Below the pieces are notes generated by a model that worked only from the letters and a program-made list of their open reading frames with translations, searched no databases and was not told the origin of the DNA. Source: Prochlorococcus sp. AG-402-N08 (GTDB lineage Bacteria > Cyanobacteriota > Cyanobacteriia > PCC-6307 > Cyanobiaceae). Taken from it: DNA of 64,000 nt. This document shows, one piece after another, positions 8,219 to 20,633 of this stretch. The stretch covers positions 1-64,000 of the forward strand of contig QCIS01000008.1 of NCBI GenBank assembly GCA_003216535.1, read 5' to 3'. A program made the position numbers and the translations under genes. Within the stretch, counting starts at the first letter, position 1; each line of letters begins with the position of its first letter.

Positions 8219-9634
8219 TTAACCCTGAACATCAAGCTTGTCGACAGTGTCAAACTCAAACTTAATTTCCTTCCAAGTTTCTAGAGCAATAGCTAATTCA
8301 GGACTATGCTTAGCAGCTTCCATAAGAATGTCTCTACTCTCTTTTTCGATTTCGCGACCAGCATTACGGGCTTTTACACAAGCTTCTAAAGCAACTCTGT
8401 TAGCTGCAGCTCCAGCAGCTGAACCCCATGGATGACCATGTGTTCCTCCACCGAATTGAAGGCAGGAATCATCCCCAAAGATCGCTAGAAGTGCAGGCAT
8501 ATGCCAAACATGGATACCACCTGATGCGACTGCAAATACTCCAGGCATTGAACCCCAATCTTGATCAAAGAAGTTACCTCTTGATCTATCTTCAGGAACA
8601 AATGACTCTCTTAAGTTGTCGATATAACCGAGAGTTGTTTGACGATCACCTTCTAGTTTTCCAACAACGGTTCCAGTATGTAATTGGTCTCCTCCAGATA
8701 GTCTCAAACATTTTGCAAGAACTCTGAAGTGAATACCATGCTTTGGATGTCTATCAATAACAGCATGCATAGCTCTGTGAATATGCAGAAGCATGCCATT
8801 TTTACGACACCAATTAGCTAATCCAGTGTTTGCAGTAAAACCACCAGTTATATAATCATGCATGATGATTGGCATATCTAGCTCTTTTGCAAATTCAGCT
8901 CTTTCATAGAGTTCTTCAGGAGTGTTAGCAGTACAATTTAGATAGTGACCTTTAACTTCTCCAGTTTCTCGCTGAGCAAGCTTAACTGCTTCTGCAACAA
9001 ACTCGAATCTTTCTCTCCAACGTTGGAATGGTTGAGAATTAATATTCTCATCATCCTTCGTTAAATCAAGACCGCCTCTAAGACATTCATATACAACTCG
9101 ACCATAGTTTTTACCAGATAATCCTAATTTAGGTTTGATGGTACAACCAAGTAGAGGTCTTCCGTATTTGTTAAGTCGATCTCTTTCGACTACGATTCCG
9201 TTTGGTGGACCACCACAAGTTTTAATGAAAGCAATTGGGAATCTAATATCTTCTAGACGTAGATGTCTTAAAGCTTTAAATCCAAAAACGTTTCCTACAA
9301 GAGATGTTAATACGTTTGTAATTGAGCCTTCTTCAAAAAGATCTAAAGGATATGCAATAAAAGCATAGAAAGCTTCAGGATCTCCAGGAACGTCTTCGAT
9401 TCGATAACAACGTCCTTTATAAAATTCTAAGTCAGTAAGTAACTCGGACCAAACTGTTGACCAAGTACCTGTTGAAGATTCAGCGGCAACAGCTGCTGCA
9501 ACTTCTTCTCTTGGAACACCTTCCTGACCTGTACATTTGAAACAGGCTAGTAAATCGGTGTCTAGGGGTACATATTCTGGAGTCCAGTAGGTATCTCTGT
9601 ACTCCTTTACCCCTGCGTCATACTTCTTACTCAT
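8219..9634 (-). CDS. rbcL: Ribulose bisphosphate carboxylase large subunit, form IA
   Basis: Catalytic subunit of the CO2-fixing enzyme (cbbL). 471 residues; the active-site TIKPK is at 165-169 (Lys167), the carbamylated Lys is Lys193 in LDLTKDDEN, and the loop-6 and C-terminal phrases are in place. The sequence and its place in a cso operon mark it as form IA, the proteobacterial-type enzyme of marine picocyanobacteria. It follows csoS1 by 69 bases and precedes rbcS. Open frames on the other strand inside it are shadows. Confidence 0.99.
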   Translation of the reverse strand: MSKKYDAGVKEYRDTYWTPEYVPLDTDLLACFKCTGQEGVPREEVAAAVAAESSTGTWSTVWSELLTDLEFYKGRCYRIEDVPGDPEAFYAFIAYPLDLFEEGSITNVLTSLVGNVFGFKALRHLRLEDIRFPIAFIKTCGGPPNGIVVERDRLNKYGRPLLGCTIKPKLGLSGKNYGRVVYECLRGGLDLTKDDENINSQPFQRWRERFEFVAEAVKLAQRETGEVKGHYLNCTANTPEELYERAEFAKELDMPIIMHDYITGGFTANTGLANWCRKNGMLLHIHRAMHAVIDRHPKHGIHFRVLAKCLRLSGGDQLHTGTVVGKLEGDRQTTLGYIDNLRESFVPEDRSRGNFFDQDWGSMPGVFAVASGGIHVWHMPALLAIFGDDSCLQFGGGTHGHPWGSAAGAAANRVALEACVKARNAGREIEKESRDILMEAAKHSPELAIALETWKEIKFEFDTVDKLDVQG

Positions 9635-9703
9635 AAGGATAAATTTAGGTCTGTGTAGGGAAAATAATTATTGTGCAAAATTTATAAATCTTGCTTTACT
9701 TAA

Positions 9704-10015
9704 TTAGTCCTTTTGACCAAGAAATTCACCGTTGCCAAGAGCAGGTTCAACTTCTCTATGAGGACGAGCAATAATGTGAGCTGCAACTAAACCGTCACCA
9801 ACTCTTTCACAAGCATCAGCACCAGCTCTTACAGCTGCGTTAACTGCGCCTGTTTCGCCTCTAACTAAAACTGTGACATAACCGCCACCAACGAATTCAC
9901 GACCAATAAGGCGAACTTCTGCTGCCTTTGTCATTGCGTCTGCTGCTTCGATTGCAGGTACAAGTCCGCGTGTCTCGATCATGCCGAGAGCGATACCCAT
10001 TGTTTCTGTAGCCAT
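9704..10015 (-). CDS. csoS1: Carboxysome major shell protein CsoS1
   Basis: 103-residue BMC-domain protein that forms the hexameric facets of the shell. It starts METMGIALGMIETRGLVPAIEA after a short Met-Ala-Thr and includes the strand phrases AEVRLIGREFVGGGYVTVLVRG and GAVNAAVRAGADACERVG. It is the first gene of the carboxysome operon; a candidate sigma-70-type promoter lies about 120-150 bases upstream, and one copy of a repeated 14-base motif ends 18 bases before the start codon. Confidence 0.98.
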   Translation of the reverse strand: MATETMGIALGMIETRGLVPAIEAADAMTKAAEVRLIGREFVGGGYVTVLVRGETGAVNAAVRAGADACERVGDGLVAAHIIARPHREVEPALGNGEFLGQKD

Positions 10016-10033
10016 TGTCTACTAAATACTAAA

Positions 10034-10047
10034 TGTGGAATGTTCAA
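10034..10047 (+). repeat. 14-base motif TGTGGAATGTTCAA, copy A
   Basis: Exact copy of a 14-base word found three times in the window. This copy lies 18 bases before the csoS1 start codon and reads TTGAACATTCCACA on the csoS1 coding strand. It would be inside the csoS1 leader if the promoter proposed at 10136-10165 is right. Confidence 0.8.
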
Positions 10048-10135
10048 TTCGAAGAATGCTTCATTAAGTACATATAAGTCAAGCGTTTTCGACAAAATCT
10101 CCATTAATGTTTTTTCTATCATTCATAAGTTAAAC

Positions 10136-10165
10136 TTATCACCCTTGGTACTATTGATATGTCAA
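10136..10165 (-). promoter_or_regulatory. Candidate csoS1 promoter
   Basis: On the minus strand a perfect TTGACA (complement of 10160-10165) is followed after 18 bases by TGATAA (complement of 10136-10141). The hexamers and spacing fit a sigma-70 promoter and would give a leader of about 110 bases before csoS1. In such AT-rich DNA chance matches are common, so confidence is limited. Confidence 0.45.
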
Positions 10166-10264
10166 TACTTATGCAAATTAGTTAGTGCATCAAAACATAC
10201 TGTTGTGTTAAGAAAAAATTTACATTATGTTATTTCCGTACGAGGCAGGCCCTGTCTACACAGG

Positions 10265-10278
10265 TGTGGAATGTTCAA
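10265..10278 (+). repeat. 14-base motif TGTGGAATGTTCAA, copy B
   Basis: Second exact copy, 64 bases before the rdgB start and about 250 bases before csoS1, in the same orientation as copy A. It is immediately preceded by a small hairpin (10250-10263). Copies B and C (57064) share one further base, a C after the motif. Confidence 0.8.
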
Positions 10279-10342
10279 CCTTTCCTGTCTCCGTATCAAT
10301 CTTTGAAGTAAGATAATATTCACAATAAATTTAGTTGTTATT

Positions 10343-10927
10343 TTGAACCTTCCAGTTCTAACTATTGCAAGTGGCAATCAAAGGAAAGTATCTGAAATTT
10401 CAGAGATGCTGGATGTTTTGTCTTTAAAGGTTGAGAAGCAACCAGAATATTTAAATGTCGAAGAGACTGGTAACACATATTTTGAGAATGCACTTCTAAA
10501 AGCAAAAGCAGCTGCTTTAGAGACTAAAACTTGGGCATTAGCTGATGACTCGGGTCTTGAAGTAGATGTTTTAGATGGTCGACCAGGAATTTATTCTGCT
10601 CGATATGCCAAAAATAATGATGAGAAAATTAAAAAATTAATTAATGAACTTTCTGATAGTCCTTATAGGAGTGCAAGATTTATAAGTTGTATGGTTTTGT
10701 GCGATCCCTCAGGAAACTTAGTAAAAGATACAACAGGAATATGCTGGGGAGAAATTCTTAAAAACCCCAAATATCCAAATGGGGAATTCGAATCTATTTT
10801 TTGGGTAAAAGAGGCTAACTGTGTTTACGGTGAGCTCTCACAATCACAACTAAATAAATTAGGCAGTAGAGGTAAAGCTGCAAAAATTATGTCACCTTTT
10901 TTAAAAAAAGAGATAGGTTTAAGTTAA
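10343..10927 (+). CDS. rdgB: XTP/dITP diphosphatase (Ham1/RdgB family)
   Basis: Nucleotide-pool cleaning enzyme that hydrolyses dITP, XTP and similar deaminated purine triphosphates. 194 residues with the family start LTIASGNQRKVSEI, the central phrase ALADDSGLEVDVLDGRPGIYSARYA, and GRGKAA-type ending (SRGKAAKI). The start is TTG at 10343; no ATG or GTG lies in frame upstream and the family N-terminus begins right there. It sits inside the carboxysome locus, divergent from csoS1 and convergent with csoS1D. Confidence 0.95.
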   Translation: MNLPVLTIASGNQRKVSEISEMLDVLSLKVEKQPEYLNVEETGNTYFENALLKAKAAALETKTWALADDSGLEVDVLDGRPGIYSARYAKNNDEKIKKLINELSDSPYRSARFISCMVLCDPSGNLVKDTTGICWGEILKNPKYPNGEFESIFWVKEANCVYGELSQSQLNKLGSRGKAAKIMSPFLKKEIGLS

Positions 10928-10934
10928 AAAATTC

Positions 10935-11705
10935 TCAATAATTTGAAATTTCTTCAATTGCCCTTATAGCAGCAGCTGCAGCCTCTTCTACATCCCCTTC
11001 TTTCCCGGCTAAAGTTAATCTACCAAAAGCTCCAACTGCCTTAACATCAACAACAGTTATATTAGATGCCTTTTCAGCTTCATTAGCTGCTTTTAAAACA
11101 TAACCAGCTGGTTCAGTTTCTAATATAAACATGCTCATTCCAGATTGAATCATTGATCCACTTCTATTTTGTCTATTTATTAAAACTGCATGATCTGGAG
11201 TAATTGCTCGAATAACTTCAGTCCAACTCGTAGCAGGTTTTGTTCTTTTTCTAACTTCACTCCCAATAGCATCTAGAACAACATCTCCAGAATGTAAAAC
11301 CGTGCTTTGATCTTTATGGTAAAGAGCAAGAGATCCAAATGCTCTTTCAACAATCATCTGACCAAGTCTTACATTACTTGCTTTTAGGGCAATATCAGTA
11401 ACTCTATGAACAGCCATCCCGGGTGAAACTTCCATCCAAAGACATGAATCACCAGGAATAGGTAAAAAACCTCTACTAACAGTTCCCATATATGCGGCTA
11501 ATTGAGGTTGCAGAGAATCTAAAAAAACATATGTTCTTAACTCAATTTGCTCAACTTGACTTGCTTGTCTGGATACCAAAGACTTTTCTGAATCAGTAGT
11601 AATAAAACAGCTAGCACCGCTGGCCTGAGATTGCACCTCAGATCCTGTGACTAGAGAACTCCCTTTTTTTCGTTTCCCTCTGTTTAAGCTAGAAGTTGGT
11701 TCCAT
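10935..11705 (-). CDS. csoS1D: Carboxysome shell protein CsoS1D (tandem BMC, pseudohexamer trimer)
   Basis: 256-residue tandem BMC-domain shell protein; the known Prochlorococcus CsoS1D has the same length. An N-terminal extension of about 55 residues precedes domain 1 (near 60-150, with [18 protein letters not shown]) and domain 2 (near 155-255, ending [25 protein letters not shown]). Trimers of this family stack and have a large gated pore, thought to pass metabolites such as RuBP. The open frame extends 31 codons upstream, but the ATG at 11703-11705 fits the known protein. It converges with rdgB and is separated from the main cso operon. Confidence 0.93.
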   Translation of the reverse strand: MEPTSSLNRGKRKKGSSLVTGSEVQSQASGASCFITTDSEKSLVSRQASQVEQIELRTYVFLDSLQPQLAAYMGTVSRGFLPIPGDSCLWMEVSPGMAVHRVTDIALKASNVRLGQMIVERAFGSLALYHKDQSTVLHSGDVVLDAIGSEVRKRTKPATSWTEVIRAITPDHAVLINRQNRSGSMIQSGMSMFILETEPAGYVLKAANEAEKASNITVVDVKAVGAFGRLTLAGKEGDVEEAAAAAIRAIEEISNY

Positions 11706-11802
11706 TGAGGCGACTATAACGGATAATGGTTCATTTTTTCTATTAAATTTACTTGCATGCTTACCACAAAACGATAACTTCAAGTAAAAGATATGCATTT
11801 TT

Positions 11803-12171
11803 ATGGGAACTTCTCCAAAAAAAGAACCAAATGTTTCTGGTACTGAAAAAGAATTAACTCCTGATCAAACTCTAGGATTAGTTAGCCTAAGCTTGATGCA
11901 AAAACTATCTCAGAAAGACCCATCTTTTAGCTGGTTAGAAGAAGATAAAATTGAGAAAGTAAATCTTAAGAACCTTAGAGATAGGCTGGAGTTAACCCAA
12001 TTAGCTATAAATACTGGAGCACCTTTAACCACTTCAGAAGTGACAGCTCTAATTGGAGCTAAGCCAGGAAAATCTAAGTTAGAAAGAGCAGGATTATTAG
12101 CTACAAAAATAGCTAGAAATGTATGGAGGCTTTCAAAAACAATTCAAGGAAATTCCTTCTATAGAAATTAG
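11803..12171 (+). CDS. Conserved cyanobacterial protein of unknown function
   Basis: 122-residue soluble protein that I do not recognise. It begins with a polar tail (about 1-20), then a segment ending with [15 protein letters not shown], then [22 protein letters not shown] and [12 protein letters not shown], a pattern suggestive of a helix-turn-helix-like or small helical fold, and ends with a basic stretch. It is divergent from csoS1D (97 bases between starts) and upstream of chlN on the same strand with a 157-base gap. Candidate roles in DNA binding are only a guess from the basic, helical character. Confidence 0.7.
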   Translation: MGTSPKKEPNVSGTEKELTPDQTLGLVSLSLMQKLSQKDPSFSWLEEDKIEKVNLKNLRDRLELTQLAINTGAPLTTSEVTALIGAKPGKSKLERAGLLATKIARNVWRLSKTIQGNSFYRN

Positions 12172-12319
12172 AATATACACTAAAAACAATTTTCATAATT
12201 CTGATTTAAGTATTTAAACATTCATATAAGTTTTTTAAATGTGTTCATTTTGTAAGAGAACTTATTAATTACTTTCTTAAATTAAAAAATTTATGCAAGC
12301 TTGAAATATAAGCTCTTGA

Positions 12320-13585
<1,266 letters not shown>

Positions 13586-13590
13586 AAACT

Positions 13591-15162
13591 ATGGAATTAA
13601 CTCTATGGACTTATGAAGGACCACCACATGTGGGAGCGATGAGAATTGCCTCCTCAATGAAAGATATACATTACGTTCTTCATGCTCCTCAAGGAGATAC
13701 ATATGCAGATCTTCTCTTTACAATGATTGAAAGGAGGGGGCAAAGACCTCCAGTTACTTATACAACTTTTCAGGCTAGAGACCTCGGAGGCGATACAGCT
13801 GAATTAGTGAAGAAAAATATTAAGGAGGCCGTAGAACGATTCAAACCAAAAACTCTTTTAGTTGGAGAAAGTTGCACAGCAGAACTAATCCAAGACCAAC
13901 CTGGAGCTCTTGCAAAAGGTATGGGGTTTGATATGCCAATTGTTAATCTTGAATTACCTGCTTATAGCAAGAAAGAAAATTGGGGGGCTTCAGAAACCTT
14001 TTATCAATTAACAAGAACTCTTTTAAAAGAGAAAGTAAGTTCTTCAGAGAAAATAAGTCCTCTAAGGTGGAAGGAATTAGGTCGGAGACCCAAAGTTAAT
14101 ATACTTGGCCCTTCATTGCTAGGATTTAGATGCAGAGATGATGTAATCGAAATCCAACGTATACTTTCAGAACAAGGTATAGATACAAACGTTGTTGCTC
14201 CATTAGGTGCCTGTCCAGATGATATTGAAAGACTAATTGATGCTGAAATAAATATTTGTCTTTATCAAGAAATTGCCGAAGCATCATGTGAATGGCTTAA
14301 ACGTAATTTTGGAATGGAATATACAAACACTATTCCGATTGGAATAAAAAATACAATTGAATTTATAAATGAAGTTCATCAGAAATTGGACCTTCCTTTG
14401 ACTAATAAAGAAGAATTAGAACATAAATCAAAACTTCCGTGGTACTCAAAATCAGTTGACTCAAATTACTTAACTGGTAAAAGAGTTTTTGTTTTTGGTG
14501 ATGGAACACATGCAATCGCAGCTGCCAAAATTGCCAAGGAAGAATTGGGTTTTGAAGTAGTTGGTCTTGGGACATACAGCAGGGAGATGGCAAGGCAAGT
14601 AAGAGCAACTGCAAAAGATCTTAATGTAGAAGCCTTAATTACTAATAATTATTTAGAAGTAGAGGATGCGATGAAAAAAGCTGCACCTGAACTAGTTTTA
14701 GGGACTCAAATGGAAAGGCATAGTGCAAAGAGACTCGGCATTCCATGCTCAGTAATAAGTACCCCAATGCATGTACAAGATGTACCTGCAAGATATAGCC
14801 CCCAAATGGGATGGGAGGGAGCAAATGTGATTTTTGATGACTGGGTGCATCCCCTAATGATGGGATTAGAAGAGCATCTGATTGATATGTTTAAACATGA
14901 CTTTGAATTTATTGACGGTCATCAAAGCCATTTAGGACATACAGCGACAAAAACAAAGGATTTTATAAATTCTGACGAAAAAAAAGATAAAAATTGTAAA
15001 GAGGGAATTATGTGGACTGAATCTGGCAGAGCTGAATTAACAAAAGTTCCATTTTTTGTAAGAGGTAAAGTCAAAACAAATACTGAAAAATACGCAATCT
15101 TGAGAGGAATTCCAGAGATAAGCGATGAAACCCTTTATGATGCCAAAGCATATTTCAGTTAA
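13591..15162 (+). CDS. chlB: Light-independent protochlorophyllide reductase subunit B
   Basis: Second NB subunit of dark-operative protochlorophyllide reductase, 523 residues. It starts [18 protein letters not shown]; Asp36 in HAPQGD is the unusual fourth ligand of the NB cluster known in the family. The C-terminal domain with [17 protein letters not shown] (about residues 470-490) is the usual chlB cap. It lies 5 bases after chlN and 189 bases before chlL. Confidence 0.97.
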   Translation: MELTLWTYEGPPHVGAMRIASSMKDIHYVLHAPQGDTYADLLFTMIERRGQRPPVTYTTFQARDLGGDTAELVKKNIKEAVERFKPKTLLVGESCTAELIQDQPGALAKGMGFDMPIVNLELPAYSKKENWGASETFYQLTRTLLKEKVSSSEKISPLRWKELGRRPKVNILGPSLLGFRCRDDVIEIQRILSEQGIDTNVVAPLGACPDDIERLIDAEINICLYQEIAEASCEWLKRNFGMEYTNTIPIGIKNTIEFINEVHQKLDLPLTNKEELEHKSKLPWYSKSVDSNYLTGKRVFVFGDGTHAIAAAKIAKEELGFEVVGLGTYSREMARQVRATAKDLNVEALITNNYLEVEDAMKKAAPELVLGTQMERHSAKRLGIPCSVISTPMHVQDVPARYSPQMGWEGANVIFDDWVHPLMMGLEEHLIDMFKHDFEFIDGHQSHLGHTATKTKDFINSDEKKDKNCKEGIMWTESGRAELTKVPFFVRGKVKTNTEKYAILRGIPEISDETLYDAKAYFS

Positions 15163-15189
15163 TTTTTACTAATAAATTATAATAAAGTC

Positions 15190-15207
15190 ATGAGTATTTT
15201 CACTCAT
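15190..15207 (+). terminator. Stem-loop between chlB and chlL
   Basis: ATGAGT and ACTCAT pair around ATTTTC, 28 bases after the chlB stop. There is no T tract, so it may be a processing or stability element rather than a terminator. The remaining gap before chlL is AT-rich and probably holds the chlL promoter. Confidence 0.3.
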
Positions 15208-15351
15208 AATCCAATAGATTTAATCCTAAAAATTCAGTTATAAGAACATATTTCCCACTTTTAATACAATTAAATAAATATTTGTTTAGAAACATATTTC
15301 ATGTGTATTTACGCTGCAAGAATATAGATAATAATGTGTTTTAAGCTTTAA

Positions 15352-16245
<894 letters not shown>

Positions 16246-16251
<6 letters not shown>

Positions 16252-17250
16252 TAATCCAACCAATTGACTTGTTAAATAATAAGTTTGTTGAGAGGTCTTC
16301 GTATCAATTATTCTTTTTGACAACTTTTGAGAAAAAGCTTTTCTGCCAGTTTTTTGACGATTTCCCCAGCTCCAATGGACTGATGGTTTAGCAAATTCTT
16401 TATAAGTTGCCACTTGAGCGACCCTCTCTCCTGCCAATCTTTGTGACACATATCCTTTTGTTATAAATTTTTGAAATATCGGGAAAAGGAATCTAAATAA
16501 CCAAGGTGTATCTCTAAATAGTTTTGTATCAGCAACACATCCAGGATATAGAGAATTTATAATAATCTTCTCTGCAGGATATCTTTTGGATAATTCCTGA
16601 ACGGTCACCATATTGCAAAGTTTACTATCCTTATAAGCCTTACCAGGTTTGAATTTCTTTCCATTCGCCATACTTATTGGAGATAAAAAACCATTTTTGA
16701 ATCCAGATAAATCTCCCAAATCAGCTGGGGCAGGGATGGGGATCCTTCCACCAAGTTCTGAATAATTAGCCGTAACAGTCCCTAATACTGTGATTCTTGG
16801 CTTGAATAAAGTTGATTTGTCATTTAAAACAATTTCTCTTTCAGAAGATAAAATATTTTCTATAAGTAGGTTTATCATAAGAAAATGCCCAAAATGATTT
16901 ACTGCCATAGAGTTTTCAAACCCCTGAGGAGACCTTTCAGGTCTCTTTAGTCTCGGTTTATAAACTGCTGCATTACAAATAAGAGAATTTATTGGCTTTT
17001 TAAATCTTTCTAATATTTCATCGCACCCTTTTCTTACATCATTCAAGTTAGAAAGATCTATTTCTATAAAGTGAACATTTTTAACTTCCTCTTTTGTTAA
17101 GGATTCCTCAGCTACTTTAATAGCTCTTTTATTTGATCGATTAACAGCTATAACCTCCCATCCAAATCTTAATAGAGGTTTTAGAGTATTTAATCCAACT
17201 CCTGAAGTTGTTCCTGTTATTAGGACTAAACCCTTAATGTTCTTACTCAC
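16246..17250 (-). CDS. por: Light-dependent protochlorophyllide oxidoreductase
   Basis: Light-driven NADPH enzyme that makes chlorophyllide, the alternative to ChlNBL. 334 residues of the short-chain dehydrogenase fold with the Rossmann motif TGTTSGVG at 12-19 and the catalytic pair Tyr206 and Lys210 in AYKDSKLC, followed by Cys212. It converges with chlL, so the dark and light routes for the same step lie side by side. A small membrane protein gene and psaM lie upstream on the same strand. Confidence 0.97.
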
Positions 17251-17304
17251 TAGAAAAAAAGTTAATAGAAAAATGAAAAGTAGAATGATTCAAGATCATC
17301 CTTA

Positions 17305-17652
17305 TCAACGCCATATTACTCTGATAATATCCCTAGAAATTATTTGATCCTGATCCTTCATAAATCTTTGCTCACCTTCAGAAGAGAATAAATCATCAAA
17401 CTTATCTGTTAAAAAATTAAATCTATATTTTTCGTATAAAAATGAGTCTTCAATTTCCCTTAATCTGGTCACCCTTACTTTTGAACTATAGCCAAGTTTA
17501 ATCAGGCTTATTATTGCTAAAAGGGAAAAGCTAATTTTTATAATTAAAAAAATCAATGATACAAAATTATCCTGTTTCTGTTGTCTTTTTATAAATACAT
17601 TCCCTAAATATTTTTTGTGAAAAATACTATTTTTATAAAAAGATTTTGACAA
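17305..17652 (-). CDS. Small conserved membrane protein of unknown function
   Basis: 115 residues with one clear membrane segment near residues 31-50 (SLIFLIIKISFSLLAIISLI), a basic N-terminus, and a charged C-terminal domain containing DDLFSSEGEQRFMKDQDQ. I do not recognise a function; similar single-span proteins are common in cyanobacteria. It lies 54 bases upstream of por and 85 bases downstream of psaM, all on the same strand, so a role at the thylakoid is possible but only by association. Confidence 0.75.
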   Translation of the reverse strand: MSKSFYKNSIFHKKYLGNVFIKRQQKQDNFVSLIFLIIKISFSLLAIISLIKLGYSSKVRVTRLREIEDSFLYEKYRFNFLTDKFDDLFSSEGEQRFMKDQDQIISRDIIRVIWR

Positions 17653-17737
17653 ATTAAGTACTTGATATTTTTACTGAATAAATCAACTCAGTCTTACTAT
17701 ATTATTACCTTATAAATTTTAAATTTTCTAATAAACT

Positions 17738-17842
17738 TTAGTTTCTACCTAAACTAATTCCTAGTCTTAGTGCTAAAACTCCTGCATGCATAACAACTAT
17801 GAGACTTAATGCAATAAGATTTATTGTTTGAGTTGGCTCCAT
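17738..17842 (-). CDS. psaM: Photosystem I reaction centre subunit XII (PsaM)
   Basis: A 34-codon gene. The product starts [20 protein letters not shown] and ends [12 protein letters not shown]: one membrane helix with a polar N-terminus, the size and pattern of PsaM, which sits at the trimer/monomer interface region of photosystem I. It begins with ATG at 17840-17842 and ends with TAA at 17738-17740. It leads a same-strand series with the 115-residue membrane protein and por. Confidence 0.9.
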   Translation of the reverse strand: MEPTQTINLIALSLIVVMHAGVLALRLGISLGRN

Positions 17843-17943
17843 GTTAAAAAAATTATTTTCTATATTCTCCACCGAAAAGAGGAGATTTGAAACACTATTA
17901 CAAAATGATGTTACGTAATTAACAAATTGAAAGAAAAAATTTA

Positions 17944-18687
17944 TTGAAAATTATCATAAATAAACATACAAAGTTAATTTTGGGAATTGAAAATCAGGCT
18001 TTAATTTTTTCAACAAATAATTTACCTGGATTTGATCAAATGGCTTTAGATTTAAATTCTTTAGATCAGACAATTTCAAATCCTGAAATAATTCTCACAT
18101 TGAGGTTCTACTATTGGACTGGGGATTGGATTTCAATTGGCTATCACCAAAAGGAAATTCCTCTTCATTGGAAAAATTTATTATCAAATGGGGAAATTAA
18201 TATTGTTAGACGCCCCTCCGGAGGGGGTGCTGTTCTGCATTCAGGAGGCATAACATATGCATTAACATTTAAAAAAACTCACTATAAAGTCTTAAGTTAT
18301 GAAATGGTAAATAATTGGTTAATTAAAAGTTTTAGAGAATTAGGTCTAAACTTACAATATGGTAATTCGCGAAAATCAAGCATTAAAACAAATTGTTTTG
18401 GGACTTCATTAATTTCCGATTTGGTTGATCATGATGGGTTTAAGAGAATAGGTAGTGCACAATTTCGTAAAAAAGGTGCATTCCTTCAACATGGAGAAAT
18501 TCAAACAAATCCTTCAAGAGATTTATGGTTCAAATTATTCAAAGAAGAAGCTCCACCAAAATTAAATTTAGAACTAACAAATGATGCAATAATTCAACAT
18601 TTAAGAAATTCATTCCTAAAGAATAAATCAAATATAAATTTCAAAAATATTGCAATAGTCAATAAAAATATTAGAAAATTTTCATGA
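17944..18687 (+). CDS. Lipoate-protein ligase A-like protein (BPL/LPL family)
   Basis: 247-residue protein of the biotin/lipoate ligase superfamily. The family motif [19 protein letters not shown] (near residues 90-108) and an upstream QMALDLN (near 32-38) are visible, as is the Lys-containing [19 protein letters not shown]. Likely transfers a lipoyl or octanoyl group to carrier proteins such as the pyruvate dehydrogenase E2 subunit or GcvH. The start is TTG at 17944; a later Met at residue 33 would cut into the conserved region. Divergent from psaM. Confidence 0.82.
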   Translation: MKIIINKHTKLILGIENQALIFSTNNLPGFDQMALDLNSLDQTISNPEIILTLRFYYWTGDWISIGYHQKEIPLHWKNLLSNGEINIVRRPSGGGAVLHSGGITYALTFKKTHYKVLSYEMVNNWLIKSFRELGLNLQYGNSRKSSIKTNCFGTSLISDLVDHDGFKRIGSAQFRKKGAFLQHGEIQTNPSRDLWFKLFKEEAPPKLNLELTNDAIIQHLRNSFLKNKSNINFKNIAIVNKNIRKFS

Positions 18688-18696
18688 CCCGAGTTA

Positions 18697-19920
18697 TTAA
18701 AGATCTCCTTTCTTTTTCATTGAATTAATTATTCTTGGCAATTCAATTCCTAAGGGATAATGATTTTTAAAGTTTAATTTATTAACAATCTCTGAAGGTA
18801 AATTAAACCCTAATTTATTCAATACAAAGTTACCAATTTTTAACCTGTCAACTATCCCCAAAGGGATATCTGCAGCATTTAGAACCAATAAAAAACCTTC
18901 ACTTGTTTCTTCAAGTCTTTCTATGGTTTTCCATAATTTATCGTTAAAAGATACACTTACAAAACTATCGATTGGTTTCTTAAAATCTCCAACAAAGTTT
19001 CTTTCCCATTTTTTTAATGAAACAGTTTTTAAAATATTCTGATCAACAAAACCAGTCCATCTACCATCATTAGTTACAAAAAAATATTTATCTGATGCAT
19101 CCTTGTTATTTTTTATTAAATTATTAAATTCTGAGAAATTAGAATCGTATTCAATTTTTCTCAAAGGCTTTAATTTAAGCTCAGAAACTTTACTAAATTT
19201 AAGTATGTTTTCAATTTTAAAAAATTGACTTTCAGATTTTGAAGAATTAACTCCAAACAATCCCAAAAAAGAGAGAATAAAACCAAAATAAAAGTTAAAT
19301 CTAAATAAACAAACTATCCCAAAAAATAGAACAACAAAAGATAAGAATAAATTTACTTTATTGAGGAAATTTCTTCCTTTGTTTTTACTTCCTGAGAAAT
19401 GCCAAATAATACTTTTTAATAAATTACCTCCATCTAAAGAACCAATTGGAATCAAATTTAAGAAACCTAAGAATAAATTAAATATACCTACTCTAGAGAT
19501 TACATTAACTGCTATTTGTTCTTGAGATGCACTGTTATTACTTATATTAATAAGTATAAATGCTGTAGCGAAACATAAAAGAGGTCTAACAATTGCAATT
19601 TTTATATTACCTAAAGCAGTTTGGCAGTACTTATCTATTTGTAAAATTGCGCCTAGAAAATAAAAAGTAATTTTTTTTATTTTTACACCCTGATTAAGAG
19701 AAACAAAAGTATGAAAAACTTCATGAAAAATAATTGAAGATAATAAGGAAAAAGAAGTTAAAAACCCTATAATCCAAGCTTCTTTATTATTGTAAATATT
19801 ACCTGAGGTTAAATTAACCTGATTACTAATACTCCATGCGAATAAAAAAAGAATAGCAAACCAATAAGGATGTACTTTAAAGGGAATTCCCCATATTTTA
19901 AAAATTTGCCAACTTCTCAA
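18697..19920 (-). CDS. M50-family site-2 membrane protease with CBS domains
   Basis: 407-residue intramembrane zinc protease. The zinc motif is HEVFH at 66-70 in a membrane helix, and the second metal-binding motif is IPIGSLDGGNLL (near 157-168), with further membrane spans to about residue 220. The C-terminal half (about 230-390) looks like a CBS pair, the usual regulatory domain in this cyanobacterial subfamily. Family members cleave membrane-bound anti-sigma factors or regulators; the substrate here is unknown. It converges with the lipoate-ligase-like gene. Confidence 0.88.
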   Translation of the reverse strand: MRSWQIFKIWGIPFKVHPYWFAILFLFAWSISNQVNLTSGNIYNNKEAWIIGFLTSFSLLSSIIFHEVFHTFVSLNQGVKIKKITFYFLGAILQIDKYCQTALGNIKIAIVRPLLCFATAFILINISNNSASQEQIAVNVISRVGIFNLFLGFLNLIPIGSLDGGNLLKSIIWHFSGSKNKGRNFLNKVNLFLSFVVLFFGIVCLFRFNFYFGFILSFLGLFGVNSSKSESQFFKIENILKFSKVSELKLKPLRKIEYDSNFSEFNNLIKNNKDASDKYFFVTNDGRWTGFVDQNILKTVSLKKWERNFVGDFKKPIDSFVSVSFNDKLWKTIERLEETSEGFLLVLNAADIPLGIVDRLKIGNFVLNKLGFNLPSEIVNKLNFKNHYPLGIELPRIINSMKKKGDL

Positions 19921-19976
19921 AAATAATCTCCGCTATATTTAGTAATAATATTAATTTTACATACAGGATAATTAAT

Positions 19977-20633
19977 ATGCCCAAGACTAATACTTTAATT
20001 AAAATTTGCGGCCTAACTTCAGAAAAACAAGCTCTTCAAGTCGCAAAATTAGGAGCGGATGCTATCGGCATTATTTCAGTGGAAGAGTCACCAAGATATA
20101 TATCAGCTGAAATTAAGAAAACAATTTTTAAAACTTTAGAAAGGTTATATCCAAAAATCGAGAGGGTATCAGTTGTACAAAATTGTCCAATAGACTTAAT
20201 TATTAAAAATTTCTTAGGAAACCCAAGTGAAACTGTTATTCAATTACATGGAGATGAAGATATTGATTACTGCAAAAAAATAAGGGAGAAAATTCCCAAT
20301 ATTGGCCTATGGAAGGCTTTCAGAATAAAAACAAAAAAGGACATAGATAAAATAAAACCTTTTGAGGATTTTGTAGATGCGATAGTTCTTGATTCTTGGA
20401 ATAAAGATACTTATGGAGGTTCAGGGAAAAAAATAAAATCTATCTATCTAAATAATCTGCAATTTAGCAAACCTTGGTGGTTAGCAGGTGGAATATCAAT
20501 TGAATGGATTAATGAAATCCTTATGGACATCCAACCTGATGGACTAGATATTTCTAGTAGTATTGAGATAGCTCCAGGTTTAAAAGATATTAAAAGAACA
20601 GAGGATCTTTTTAATTTGTTAAAAAGGGATTAG
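19977..20633 (+). CDS. trpF: Phosphoribosylanthranilate isomerase
   Basis: Third step of tryptophan synthesis. 218 residues with the family start IKICGLTSEKQALQVAKLGADAIGII, the phrase VIQLHGDED near residues 84-92 and the phosphate-binding LAGGISIEWINEIL near 165-178, matching an isomerase TIM barrel. The last bases overlap the folE stop on the opposite strand. Other trp genes are not in the window. Confidence 0.95.
   Translation: MPKTNTLIKICGLTSEKQALQVAKLGADAIGIISVEESPRYISAEIKKTIFKTLERLYPKIERVSVVQNCPIDLIIKNFLGNPSETVIQLHGDEDIDYCKKIREKIPNIGLWKAFRIKTKKDIDKIKPFEDFVDAIVLDSWNKDTYGGSGKKIKSIYLNNLQFSKPWWLAGGISIEWINEILMDIQPDGLDISSSIEIAPGLKDIKRTEDLFNLLKRD

Larger units (their letters stand above)
10016..10342. 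other. Divergent intergenic region between csoS1 and rdgB
   Basis: 327 bases without a convincing gene. It contains two copies of TGTGGAATGTTCAA (10034-10047 and 10265-10278), a candidate csoS1 promoter on the minus strand, and a small hairpin CCTGT-CTAC-ACAGG at 10250-10263 next to the second copy. The 88-codon open frame in it (10040-10306) has no family character and starts inside the repeated motif, so I treat the region as the control region and leader of the carboxysome operon. Confidence 0.7.

Noticed and set aside
8428-8727. 99-codon open frame opposite rbcL
   Set aside because: Shadow of the strongly conserved rbcL reading frame.
10040-10306. 88-codon plus-strand open frame in the csoS1-rdgB gap
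   Set aside because: No family character, unusual composition, and it starts inside the repeated 14-base motif. It is better explained as control DNA.
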